Origin: CAYTEO01 sp964436825
GTDB lineage: Bacteria > Krumholzibacteriota > Krumholzibacteriia > LZORAL124-64-63
Reading direction: 5' to 3'
Assembly (NCBI GenBank): GCA_964436825.1
Contig: CAYTEO010000018.1
Coordinates: 1 to 44,036 of the forward strand
DNA: 44,036 bases
Shown here: one piece after another, positions 7,981 through 16,889 of the stretch
Numbering within the stretch: position 1 is the stretch's first letter
Layout: each line of letters opens with the position of its first letter
Position numbers and translations under genes: made by a program
Notes under the pieces: generated by a model
Seen by the model: only the letters and a program-made list of their open reading frames with translations
Database searches by the model: none
Told to the model about the DNA's origin: nothing

Positions 7981-8018
7981 ATTCCTCCTCCTTGAAGGAT
8001 TCGTGTGTCATCCGTGCC
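7981..8018 (-). promoter_or_regulatory. Candidate CsrA-binding leader of fliC (two GGA sites)
   Basis: Reading the minus strand, a first site GGCACGGATGAC (8018-8007) resembles the CsrA consensus (ACARGGATGT core), and a second, TTCAAGGAGGAGGAAT (7996-7981), overlaps the ribosome-binding site and carries three overlapping GGA units. The GGA cores are about 20 bases apart, a distance that allows one CsrA dimer to bridge them, as in the B. subtilis hag leader. With csrA and fliW encoded nearby, this is the expected control point for flagellin translation. The sites are seen; binding is inference. Confidence 0.5.
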
Positions 8019-8114
8019 AGGGGGTCGTCCCTGACCGTCCGGTCGCCTCGGCGCCTCCTGTGCCCTCCGTGGCCATGCCGTCGGGATCCGGACTGGACTG
8101 CGATCGACCTCTGC

Positions 8115-8140
8115 ATCGGCAGCGATCATCCCGGGCTTGA
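8115..8140 (-). promoter_or_regulatory. Candidate sigma-28 promoter of fliC
   Basis: On the minus strand TCAA (8140-8137) is followed after 16 bases by GCCGAT (8120-8115). The FliA consensus is TAAA-N15-GCCGATAA, so the -10 core is exact, the -35 has one mismatch and the spacer is one base long. It would give a leader of about 125 bases containing both CsrA-type sites. Confidence 0.5.
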
Positions 8141-8222
8141 GTCATTTTTTCAGCGCTGGTGAGGGTCGATGCCGTGGCGTGGCGCGCATCGCGGACAATG
8201 ATGAAACATGCTGAATATTGAC

Positions 8223-8249
8223 TAAAGGAATACCGCCGGCCGCCGATGG
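8223..8249 (+). promoter_or_regulatory. Sigma-28 promoter before flgM
   Basis: TAAA (8223-8226), a 15-base spacer and GCCGATGG (8242-8249) match the FliA consensus TAAA-N15-GCCGATAA at all but the last two positions. flgM, about 95 bases downstream, is commonly a FliA target, giving feedback on the anti-sigma factor. Confidence 0.65.
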
Positions 8250-8271
8250 AATGGTGCAGAGGGCGTCGGGC

Positions 8272-8300
8272 TTGTCCACTGGCCCCGTCCTTGCTAGCAT
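8272..8300 (+). promoter_or_regulatory. Candidate sigma-70 promoter before flgM
   Basis: TTGTCC and TAGCAT are separated by 17 bases. Each hexamer has two mismatches to the housekeeping consensus and the spacing is optimal. It could provide a basal level of FlgM before FliA becomes active. Confidence 0.4.
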
Positions 8301-8343
8301 CGACAGCGATGGCCGACAACAGTCGAACGACGAGGAAGGCAGC

Positions 8344-8718
8344 ATGAGCGCGAACAAGATCGAGGGATCCTCTCTCCACCGGCAGCAGGCCCTGCAGCAG
8401 TTCCAGCGATGCCGCAGCGACGAGGTGCGGCGCCGGGAGGGTGAACAGGTCCAGGACGGTACCTGCCGCGAGACGGAGGCCGTGGTACAGGGCGAGAAGC
8501 TGGAGATCTCCGATCGCGCCCGCCAGCTCCAGGACCTGCGCGCCGCCGTGGAGGCGGGTCGCGCGGCCCTGGACGCCGAGCCCGAGGTCAGGTCCGACCG
8601 CGTGGCCGAGGCGCGCCACCACCTCGCCGCGGGCGTCTACCGGACGGCCGAGGCCAGGGAAGTGACCGCCGATCGTCTGGCCGGTATCCTGGAGGGGCTG
8701 CACCGCCTGCTCGAGTGA
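8344..8718 (+). CDS. flgM: Anti-sigma-28 factor FlgM
   Basis: FlgM binds FliA and keeps late flagellar genes silent until it is exported through the finished hook. The C-terminal half of this 124-residue protein shows the FlgM pattern: EKLEISDRARQLQDLRAAVE, then ALDAEPEVRSDRVAEARHHL, AAGVYRTAEAREVTADRLAG and a final helix. The N-terminal half is charged and Gln/Arg-rich, as expected for the disordered export part; the family is usually 85-100 residues, so this is somewhat long. ATG 8344 has GAGGAAGG upstream; a longer in-frame start upstream would read through the promoter elements and is rejected. The gene stands alone, divergent from fliC and upstream of the two-component genes. Confidence 0.88.
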   Translation: MSANKIEGSSLHRQQALQQFQRCRSDEVRRREGEQVQDGTCRETEAVVQGEKLEISDRARQLQDLRAAVEAGRAALDAEPEVRSDRVAEARHHLAAGVYRTAEAREVTADRLAGILEGLHRLLE

Positions 8719-8749
8719 GGCGGGCGCCCCGTCCGTCCCACCTTTCCCC

Positions 8750-8778
8750 TTGCCCGTCCTGGTCAATTTCCTTACAGT
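8750..8778 (+). promoter_or_regulatory. Candidate sigma-70 promoter before the sensor kinase
   Basis: TTGCCC and TACAGT are separated by 17 bases (spacer 8756-8772), about 48 bases before the kinase start. No sigma-54 element was found here, which fits a regulator placed above the sigma-54 class. Confidence 0.45.
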
Positions 8779-8825
8779 CGTAGCGGTTCGTCTGGCTCAT
8801 CCCAGGACACGGGGGAAGCACGCCA

Positions 8826-11059
8826 TTGGCTGTAGCACCGACCATCATCGCCTGGCTGGCCGCCGGCACGACGGATCGATTCCCTGCCGCAGGGGAGGAC
8901 GGCACCGCGCCCGTCGTCCACCGCGGCAGCGAGGAGGAACTGCTGGCGCTCGTCGCCGCCCGTGGCGGGCGGGAGGACCTGATCCTCCTGCTGGACGAGG
9001 CGCGACTGGCCGGCGACAGGGGTGCCGATCTGGTCGCCCGGCTGAAGCGGTCGGCTCCCCACGTCCTGACCGTCCTGCTGGGGGACGGCCTCCCGTTCCC
9101 GGAACTGGTGCGCCTGTACAGGGCGGGACTGTTCGACGCCGTGGCACCCACCCTGCCCCGTGAGCAGTGGCAGGAGGTCCTCGCCCGGGCCGGGGCCGTC
9201 CTGCGGGAGCGCCGCCAGCGCCTGGAGATCCAGCGCCAGCAGGAGGAGACGACGCGCGCCCTCCGCCGGCACCAGCAGCGCCTCCAGCAGCAGCTCCAGC
9301 GGACGACGGCGGACCTGGCCGCCTCCCACGATCGCCTGGCGGCGGTCAACTTCGAGCTCACCCGTCACATGGACCAGCTCTCCCTGCTCTATTCCTTCGG
9401 ACGGGAACTGAGCCGGGCCCGCAACTGGGACGCGACCCTCGAGAAGATGCTGGGCAACCTGGCGCGCTTCGTCGGCGCCGCAGGGGCCGCCCTGGTCCTG
9501 AGGCCGGCGCCTGACGCCCCCTTCGCGCCGCGGCGGGTCTATCCGGCCAGCGATCCCGCCTGGGAGCGCGCCCTGGACCGGCTGGAACGGGCCCGCCACG
9601 AGGCCGGTGACGACGGGGACGGGCTGCTGGTGCTCCGGATCCCCCGCGCCCCCGGCGAGGAGGGCGAGCTGCCGGTCACCGCACTGCCCCTGCACCATGC
9701 CGGCCACTGCCTGGGCTACCTGCTGCTGCTGGACCACGCGGGCGGCGATCCGGCCGCCGGGATGGCCTCCTTCCTGCGCACCGTCCAGATGATCCTGGCC
9801 GAGGAGGTGGCGGCGGCCCAGACCCTGGATCGGCTGCGGGAGCTGGGATTGTTCAACGCCCGGGTCCTGGAGACCGTCCACTCGGGGATCTGGGTGCTCG
9901 ACGACGAGCTGCGGACCATCTTCTGCAACCGGACCGCGCGGCAGCTGCTGACGGGACGGTCGGTGGCGCCGCGGCTGGACAGCGAGCCGGCCTTCACCAT
10001 CGGCCGCGGCAGGCTTGCCGACGCGGTACCGGGACTGCTGGCCACCACGTCCGCGGACGAAGGGGAGGAGATCCCGGAGCTGTTGCTGGACGGTCGCCTG
10101 CGCATCGAGGTGCCGGGAACGACGACCGCGGCGCTGCTGCGGCGGGAGGCCGGCAACGGTTACGTGGGGGAGGGGCGGATCGACCGGGGGGACGGCAGGC
10201 TCGTCCCCGTCCTGGTCCAGGCGTCGGTCATGCCCGGCCGGCGACCCGATGAGCGGTGGCTCGTGCTGGTCCTGGAGGACCTGACGGTCACCCACCGCCT
10301 GGCCGCCGAGAGGCAGCGGGCCGACAGCCTGCAGAGCCTGGTGGAGATGACGGCCACCCTGGCCCACGAGATCCGCAACCCCCTGACCGGCCTGAGCGCC
10401 CAGGCGGAACTGCTGGCCGAGCAGCTGCCCGCAGGCGACGGCCGCAAGCGCTACCTCGACGTCATCATCGCCGAGGTGGAGCGGATGAACGAGACGATCA
10501 CCCGCATGCTCCAGTTCACCCGTCCCTACACGCCGCAGCGGCGCCCCACCGACCTCGGCGAGTTGATCGAGGACTGCCTCGCCCTGGCGGAGCCGCGGGC
10601 GCGACAGCAGGGGGTCGTCTGCCGGTGGCGGGACCGCCGGCCGGCCAGGACGGTCCTGGATGTCGACGGTCCGCAGCTGAAGCAGGTCCTGCTGAACCTG
10701 CTGCACAACGCCGTCGACGCCTCGCCGCGGGGAGGGAACGTGGAGATCGAGCTGGACACCGAGGCCGAGTGCGAGCTGCCCGACCCGTACACCGGCCTCA
10801 GCCGGCGCGCCAGCGCCGTCAGGATCACGGTCCGGGACCAGGGCCCCGGCTTCGGTGAGACCGAGATCGAGACCCTCTTCCGTCCCTTCTTCACGACCAA
10901 GAGCACGGGGACGGGACTGGGACTGTCCATCAGTCGCAAGATCGTCACGGCCCATGGCGGCGCCCTGAGCGCCGGGCGCCGCGACGGCTGCACGGAGTTC
11001 ACCCTCCTGCTGCCCAGGCAGCAGACCGGGTCCCACAACGACAAGGAGCTGTCCACGTC

Positions 11060-11078
<19 letters not shown>
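8826..11078 (+). CDS. Sensor histidine kinase, FlrB/AtoS-like, with N-terminal pseudo-receiver
   Basis: This 750-residue, apparently cytoplasmic kinase has no clear membrane segment. In order: a receiver-like segment (about 1-130, with DLILLLDEARLAGDRGADLV) lacking the acidic pair of strand 1 and the conserved Lys, so probably not phosphorylated in the usual way; a long coiled coil (about 130-190); a GAF-like region (about 190-335); a PAS-like region beginning ARVLETVHSGIWVLDDEL (about 345-490); HisKA with TLAHEIRNPLTG and phospho-acceptor His514; and an ATPase domain with NLLHNAVDAS, DQGPGFGE and STGTGLGLSI. It starts at TTG 8826 with GGGGAAG upstream. Its end overlaps the response regulator start by 19 bases, so the two are coupled and almost certainly partners controlling sigma-54 flagellar genes. 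Confidence 0.9.
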
Positions 11079-12484
<1,406 letters not shown>

Positions 12485-12492
12485 CCGTCACA

Positions 12493-12509
12493 CCGGCACG
12501 TCCCTTGCG
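12493..12509 (+). promoter_or_regulatory. Sigma-54 promoter before the TPR gene and basal-body operon
   Basis: GGCACG (-24 side, 12495-12500), four bases, then TTGC (12505-12508) matches the consensus TGGCACG-N4-TTGC with GG and GC correctly spaced. Only the T before GG is changed to C. Transcription would begin near 12520, inside the hairpin that follows. Confidence 0.7.
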
Positions 12510-12562
12510 ACTGCTCCCGTGGAACCGGCCTCACGGCCACAACGGGAGCAGTTCTCTTGTCC
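12510..12562 (+). terminator. Perfect 11-bp hairpin after the response regulator; also covers the next ribosome site
   Basis: ACTGCTCCCGT (12510-12520) and ACGGGAGCAGT (12542-12552) are perfect inverted repeats with a 21-base interior that can itself pair through GGCC. A T-containing stretch TTCTCTTGTCC follows, so it can act as terminator of the kinase/regulator transcript. The 3' arm contains the GGGAG that serves the next gene, so in read-through RNA it would mask that ribosome site, while RNA started at the sigma-54 promoter would lack most of the 5' arm. Confidence 0.55.
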
Positions 12563-13618
12563 AGACGACCAGTTTCTGACCTCCTGCTGATCGGGTCGTT
12601 GACGCTGACCGTCCTGGCGACGTCCACGGCGGCGACGGCGTCCGGCCTGACGAGGCTGGAACGGCTGGGGTACGCCCGCTGGGTCTCGGCCTGGCAGGCG
12701 GCGCCGGACAGCCTGCCCCAGCGTCCCCTCTACCCGCTGGGACTGACGCCGTCGGAGTGCGTCGCCACCCTCGAGGTGCCACGCCGTGTCGTGGCTGCCG
12801 TCGCCGTGCGCCAGCTGGAGGATGCTCTCTCGCGGGCCTGGGACCCGGCCCCCCTGCAGGCCTTCGGACCGGCCCTCAAGACCGCCCGCGACTACCGGAC
12901 GCTCGGCCGGTACGACAGGGCCCTGGAGTGGTACCGCCTGGCGCTGGCCGGCGCGCCGCTGGCCGACAGGCCGGCCCTGAAGAACGAGATGTTCGCCGTC
13001 GCCCTCGTCTCGGGCGACTCCCTCCAGATCGTCAACCAGCTCCTGTCCCTGGTCGGCAGTTCCGACCTGCGCGGGCTGGAACCGGGGCTGATCCTGGCCT
13101 ATCGACACCTGCTGGTCACGCGCGACGCGGTGAACCTCCACCTGCTGCAGGACAAGGTCGCGCGGAGACTGCCCGACCTCGGGCCCGAGGTCGCCATCTG
13201 GCACGCCAGGTCCCTGGTCTCGGAACACCGCTACGACGAGGCGTTGCCGGTCCTGCTGTCGCTGCTGCGACGACCGGTCCCCGCGGACCTGGAGCCCCGT
13301 CTCCTGGCGTGGGTCGTCCGTTCCGTCCCGGACCTGCTGCTCGTCACCGGACAGGAGGCCCAGGCGGACGTGCTGTACGCGGGGTTGGCCGGGCTGGGGG
13401 ACCGCGACATCTCCCGCTGGGCCGTCTATCAGATGGCCTGGCTCGAACTGCGGCGTGGCCGCTACGACGAGGCGGGCACCCTGGTGGCGCGACTGGCGAC
13501 GGCGCAGGAGGAGCCGTGGCACGACCGCGCCCTGGTGCTGGCCGAATGGGCGCAGCGTCTGGCTGCCTGTGAACGGGAAGGGAAACGCTATGGGACCGAC
13601 CGGATCCATCGCCGCTGA
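12557..13618 (+). CDS. Unrecognised secreted TPR-like protein, first gene of basal-body operon
   Basis: I do not recognise the family. The 353-residue product starts at TTG 12557 (GGGAG 8 bases upstream; no other start gives a sensible N-terminus). Residues 1-30 look like a cleaved signal peptide: SRR, a hydrophobic stretch LLLIGSLTLTVLAT and small residues before ASG. The rest is helical with TPR-like units, clearest at DYRTLGRYDRALEWYRLALA (about 113-132), HRYDEALPVLLSLLRR (about 225-240) and ELRRGRYDEAGTLVARLA (about 295-312). It would therefore be periplasmic. Its place behind a sigma-54 promoter at the head of the flgB-fliA operon suggests a flagellar role, possibly a periplasmic scaffold analogous to PflA of Campylobacter or the spirochete collar TPR proteins; that is inference only. 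It overlaps the next gene by 29 bases. Confidence 0.7.
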   Translation: MSRRPVSDLLLIGSLTLTVLATSTAATASGLTRLERLGYARWVSAWQAAPDSLPQRPLYPLGLTPSECVATLEVPRRVVAAVAVRQLEDALSRAWDPAPLQAFGPALKTARDYRTLGRYDRALEWYRLALAGAPLADRPALKNEMFAVALVSGDSLQIVNQLLSLVGSSDLRGLEPGLILAYRHLLVTRDAVNLHLLQDKVARRLPDLGPEVAIWHARSLVSEHRYDEALPVLLSLLRRPVPADLEPRLLAWVVRSVPDLLLVTGQEAQADVLYAGLAGLGDRDISRWAVYQMAWLELRRGRYDEAGTLVARLATAQEEPWHDRALVLAEWAQRLAACEREGKRYGTDRIHRR

Positions 13619-13991
13619 GCGGTCACTCCGCCGCGAGCGACAGCTCCAGGACCTGCTCGCCCTCTACGGCCAGGAGCGCCGTATCTACGGGGAGGTCCTG
13701 GAACTGTCGCGCCGGCAGGGGGAGATGATCCGCCGCCGCGAGGACCTGGGCGCCATCCGCGAGGTGCTGGAAGCCAAGCGAAGCCGCCTGGAGCTCATCG
13801 GCCAGCTGGAGGCGCGGCACGCCGAGGCCCGGCGGTACTGGGAGCGCCAGCGCAGCCTGCTGACCGGCCCGCTGGTGGTCCAGCTCCAGCGGGCGTTGCA
13901 GGACGTGGGCACGATCATCGAGGAGATCCTGCAGCTGGAAGCCGACAACGACCGGCTCTTCCTGGAGCAGACCGCGGGGGAGACGCCGTGA
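13590..13991 (+). CDS. Coiled-coil protein, possibly FlgN-class chaperone
   Basis: The 133-residue, charged, entirely helical protein has no signal peptide or membrane segment. The ATG at 13590 with GAAGGGA upstream is chosen; the frame is open further upstream inside the TPR gene, but without a ribosome site. Segments such as LQDLLALYGQERRIYGEVLE and GEMIRRREDLGAIREVLEAK followed by LQRALQDVGTIIEEILQLE resemble the FlgN-type helical hairpin, and an export chaperone or a TPR-partner are both possible. It overlaps the TPR gene by 29 bases and contains at its end the region just before the flgB promoter. I cannot assign a function. Confidence 0.65.
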   Translation: MGPTGSIAAERSLRRERQLQDLLALYGQERRIYGEVLELSRRQGEMIRRREDLGAIREVLEAKRSRLELIGQLEARHAEARRYWERQRSLLTGPLVVQLQRALQDVGTIIEEILQLEADNDRLFLEQTAGETP

Positions 13992-14008
13992 CTGGAACGA
14001 TCCTTGAT
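13992..14008 (+). promoter_or_regulatory. Candidate sigma-54 promoter before flgB
   Basis: CTGGAACGATCCTTGAT matches the YTGGCACGRNNNTTGCW consensus at all fixed positions except two: the C after GG is A and the C of the conserved GC at -12 is A. The -12 change would weaken it. A start near 14020 would leave a 45-base leader before flgB. Confidence 0.45.
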
Positions 14009-14064
14009 AACAGGACACCGCGACGGGGTAGCGGAAGACGGTCGTCACTCGGGGAGGTCGTGTC

Positions 14065-14478
14065 GTGATCACCAGCCAGCTGTTCGATCGGGCGCACCTG
14101 GAGACCCTCAAGAAGGCGCTGACGGTCTACGCCGTGCGCCAGCAGGTGACGGCCGAGAACATCGCCAACGTCGAGACAGAGGGATATCGCGCCCGGGAGT
14201 ACCGCTTCGAGGACCTGCTGCGGCGGAGCCAGGGCCGGCAGCTGTCCGGCGTCCGTACCGATCCCCACCATCTGCCCATCGGCCCCCGCAGCCTGGCGGA
14301 GACCGAGGGCCGGGTCGCCCTGCAGGACAGCGGTTACGACAACGGGGTCAACAACGTGGATATCGACGCGGAGATGACGCGCCTGGCGACGACGAGCCTG
14401 TCGTACCGCCTGGCGACGCGTCTGCTGAGCATGCGCTACACCCAGCTGCGCGAGGCCGTCTCGGGCCGCGTGCGGTAG
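14065..14478 (+). CDS. flgB: Flagellar proximal rod protein FlgB
   Basis: The 137-residue rod protein has the axial-protein N-terminal motif (ENIANVETEGYRAREYRFED, residues about 32-51) and the C-terminal helix that pairs with it. FlgB is the first rod component on top of the MS-ring/FliE and crosses the periplasm. GTG 14065 is used with GGGGAGG seven bases upstream. flgC starts 18 bases later and fliE follows, the universal flgB-flgC-fliE order. Length is as in other bacteria. Confidence 0.96.
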   Translation: MITSQLFDRAHLETLKKALTVYAVRQQVTAENIANVETEGYRAREYRFEDLLRRSQGRQLSGVRTDPHHLPIGPRSLAETEGRVALQDSGYDNGVNNVDIDAEMTRLATTSLSYRLATRLLSMRYTQLREAVSGRVR

Positions 14479-14496
14479 AGCAGGAGGTAGCCGACG

Positions 14497-15006
14497 ATGA
14501 GTGACGGACTGTTCTCCAGCATCCGGACCAGCGCCACCGGCATGTCCGGCATGCGGCTGAAAATGGACACGGTCGCCAGGAATCTGGCCAATGCCGAGAC
14601 GACCCGGACCGCCGAGGGGACGCCGTACCGGCGCCAGGAGGTCGTCTTCCGGGAGAGCCTGGAGCGGAGCCTGGCCCGCCGGGCCCTGCCCAGTCCCGAG
14701 CAGCGCGCCGCCGGTCCCCTGGTCCGGACGAACCCGCGCCACCTGGGCGGCCTGCGCCCGGGCGGCGGTCCCGTGGTCCAGGTCGGGGTCGAGGGTCGCG
14801 TCGAGGACGCCGCCGACGCCTCCGAGTTCAAGGTCGTCTACGATCCCGGCCATCCCGACGCCGACGAGGAGGGCTACGTCCTGATGCCCAACGTCAATCC
14901 CATCACCGAGATGGTGGACATGATCACCGCCAGCCGCGCCTACGAGGCCAACGTCTCCGCGGTCCAGACCGCCAAGGAGATGTTCGCCAAGGCGCTGGAG
15001 ATCTAG
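14497..15006 (+). CDS. flgC: Flagellar proximal rod protein FlgC
   Basis: The 169-residue proximal rod protein starts LFSSIRTSATGMSGMRLKMD and carries the axial motif VARNLANAETTRTAEGTPYR. The C-terminal half has the strongly conserved GYVLMPNVNPITEMVDMITA and SRAYEANVSAVQTAKEMF, which end FlgC proteins. An AGCAGGAGG ribosome site lies before the ATG. It is slightly longer than the enteric protein (134 residues) because of a 30-residue basic loop (about 75-105). fliE follows 10 bases after the stop. Confidence 0.97.
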   Translation: MSDGLFSSIRTSATGMSGMRLKMDTVARNLANAETTRTAEGTPYRRQEVVFRESLERSLARRALPSPEQRAAGPLVRTNPRHLGGLRPGGGPVVQVGVEGRVEDAADASEFKVVYDPGHPDADEEGYVLMPNVNPITEMVDMITASRAYEANVSAVQTAKEMFAKALEI

Positions 15007-15016
15007 GAGGTCGCCC

Positions 15017-15319
15017 GTGGCCGTCGGTAACGTCCGCTTCCCCGGTCTGAACGCACCGACCCTGCCGGGTACCGGCACCGGCCGCCCCGGTGCCGCCGGC
15101 CAGAGCTTTGCTCAGGCCCTCCAGAAGGCGATCGGCCAGGTCAACACGGCCCAGGTCCAGCGCGACCGCATGATCGACGGGGTCGTCACCGGCGAGGTGA
15201 CCCAGGTCCACGACGTCATGGTGGCCGCCGAGGAGGCCAAGCTGGCCTTCGACCTGATGCTCGAGGTCCGCAACAAGCTGCTGGAGAGCTACAACCAGAT
15301 CATGCAGATGCAGGTCTGA
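15017..15319 (+). CDS. fliE: Flagellar hook-basal body protein FliE
   Basis: The 100-residue FliE joins the MS-ring and export gate to the rod. Recognised by FAQALQKAIGQVNTAQVQRD and the C-terminal DVMVAAEEAKLAFDLMLEVR with NKLLESYNQIMQMQV. Start is GTG 15017 with AGGAGG upstream. A Gly/Pro/Thr-rich stretch of about 20 residues precedes the first helix. Position after flgC and 47 bases before fliF is standard. Confidence 0.96.
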   Translation: MAVGNVRFPGLNAPTLPGTGTGRPGAAGQSFAQALQKAIGQVNTAQVQRDRMIDGVVTGEVTQVHDVMVAAEEAKLAFDLMLEVRNKLLESYNQIMQMQV

Positions 15320-15366
15320 CGCGTGGAGACGACGCCGCACGGTCACCGAGGAGCTGAGGCGAGACG

Positions 15367-16866
15367 ATGAGGCAACTGCTCGACAACCTGAAAGCGTTCA
15401 CCGATCGCTTCACGTTCAACCAGAAGATCCTGCTGGGGGCGCTGGCGGCGACCCTCATCGTGAGCATCGTCATCTTCAGTCTCTGGCTGCAGAACAACGA
15501 CAAGGTCGTCCTGTTCACGAACCTCAGTCCCGAGGACGCGGCGACGGCCGTCGACGAGATCCAGAAGCAGAACGTCCAGGTGGAACTGCGCGACGGCGGC
15601 ACCACGATCCTGGTGCCGGAGAACGCCGTCCACCGGCTGCGCATCGAGCTGGCCGCCAAGGGGATCCCGTCCAGCGGCACGGTGGGCTGGGGGATCTTCG
15701 ACGGCAACCAGTACGGGATGACCGAGTTCCTCCAGGACGTCAACTACCGCCGCGCCCTGGAGGGGGAGCTGACCAAGACGATCGAGTCGATCCGGGGCAT
15801 CCGCTCCGCGCGGATCCACCTGGTCATCCCCAAGCAGTCCATCTTCAAGCAGAACCGGACGACGGCCACCGCGTCGGTCGTCCTGGCGCTGGGACGGGGC
15901 ACGGTCCTGTCGGCCCAGCAGATCCGCGGCATCCAGAGCCTGGTGGCCGGCAGCGTCGAGGGGCTGGAGATCCCCAACGTGACCGTCCTGGACCAGTTCG
16001 GCGTCGTCCTGTCGGAGAGCCTCGACGGCCAGGACGCGGCCGCGGGCGAGGGGCAGCTGGCCATCAAGAAGCAGGTGGACGGCTACCTCTCCCAGAAGGC
16101 GGAGACGATGCTGGCGCGCGTCCTGGGACCGGGCAAGGCGATCGTCCGGGTCGACGCCACCCTGAACTTCGACCGGGTCCAGCAGCAGCGTGAGATCTAC
16201 GACCCCGACAAGGCCGCCATCCGCAGCGAGGAGCACAGCGAGTCCACCGGCAGCCAGGACGGCAGCCAGGAGACCAGCACGACGAACTACGAGCTGAACC
16301 GGACCCTCGAGACGGTCGTCGGCGAGGTGGGCGGGATCAAGACCCTGTCGGTGGCCGTCTTCGTCGACGGCAAGTACGAGCAGCCCGAGGGCGGCGGCGA
16401 ACCGACCTACACCCCCCTGAGCGAGGAGGAGCTGGACCAGATCCGCCGGGTCGTCATGTCGGCCGTCGGTCTGGACGAGGAGCGGGGCGACCGGATCGAG
16501 GTGGTCAGCATGCGGTTCCAGGCCCCTGTCGAGACGCCCGAGGAGGGCGGCCTGATGGGCACGCCGCTGCTGACGACCGTCTCGCAGATCATCGGCCGGG
16601 TCCTGCTGTTCATCCTGGCCCTGCTGCTGGCCCTGCGCCTGAAGAACAACCTGGTCCAGCTGGCCCAGCAGCGGTACGAGCCGACCCAGTTCAAGCACGA
16701 CGACAGTGTCCTGCCCTCGGAGGAGCTCGAGGAACTGCTCGAGGCCGACGAGGAGATCCAGATGACCGAGCGCAAGCTCGAGGAGATCCGCAAGTACGCC
16801 GGTTCCAAGCCGGACGAGGTGGCCGACCTGGTCCATGCCTGGATCGGCGAGGCGGAGACGGGCTGA
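15367..16866 (+). CDS. fliF: MS-ring protein FliF
   Basis: The 499-residue ring protein embeds the motor in the inner membrane. A first membrane segment (ILLGALAATLIVSIVIFSLW, about 20-39) is followed by ring-building motifs: VVLFTNLSPEDAATAVDEIQ, GWGIFDGNQYGMTEFLQDVN and the RALEGELTKTIESIRGIRSA-type strand with RIHLVIPKQSIF. A second membrane segment (about 403-425) precedes a cytoplasmic C-terminal tail, rich in Glu and ending VADLVHAWIGEAE, that should bind FliG. Length is close to the family norm (about 530). It starts at ATG 15367 after AGGAG. fliG begins 23 bases downstream. Confidence 0.97.
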   Translation: MRQLLDNLKAFTDRFTFNQKILLGALAATLIVSIVIFSLWLQNNDKVVLFTNLSPEDAATAVDEIQKQNVQVELRDGGTTILVPENAVHRLRIELAAKGIPSSGTVGWGIFDGNQYGMTEFLQDVNYRRALEGELTKTIESIRGIRSARIHLVIPKQSIFKQNRTTATASVVLALGRGTVLSAQQIRGIQSLVAGSVEGLEIPNVTVLDQFGVVLSESLDGQDAAAGEGQLAIKKQVDGYLSQKAETMLARVLGPGKAIVRVDATLNFDRVQQQREIYDPDKAAIRSEEHSESTGSQDGSQETSTTNYELNRTLETVVGEVGGIKTLSVAVFVDGKYEQPEGGGEPTYTPLSEEELDQIRRVVMSAVGLDEERGDRIEVVSMRFQAPVETPEEGGLMGTPLLTTVSQIIGRVLLFILALLLALRLKNNLVQLAQQRYEPTQFKHDDSVLPSEELEELLEADEEIQMTERKLEEIRKYAGSKPDEVADLVHAWIGEAETG

Positions 16867-16889
16867 TCGGACCTACCGGGAGCGACGAC

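Larger units (their letters stand above)
7980..8343. other. Divergent regulatory region between fliC and flgM
   Basis: No gene was found in these 364 bases. On the minus strand they hold the fliC leader (two GGA-type CsrA sites near the start codon) and a candidate sigma-28 promoter; on the plus strand a near-consensus sigma-28 promoter and a sigma-70-like promoter in front of flgM. There is also an AT-richer island (about 8140-8225) that stands out against the local GC content, as expected for promoters and upstream elements. Confidence 0.7.

Noticed and set aside
8003..8021. Sigma-54-like CTGGCACG in the fliC leader (minus strand)
   Set aside because: The -24 part is perfect but the -12 part reads ACAC where TTGC is needed, and it would start inside the ribosome site. 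Better explained as a CsrA-type GGA site.
8772..11036. Minus-strand open frame of 754 codons over the sensor kinase
   Set aside because: Antisense shadow of a kinase with all catalytic boxes.
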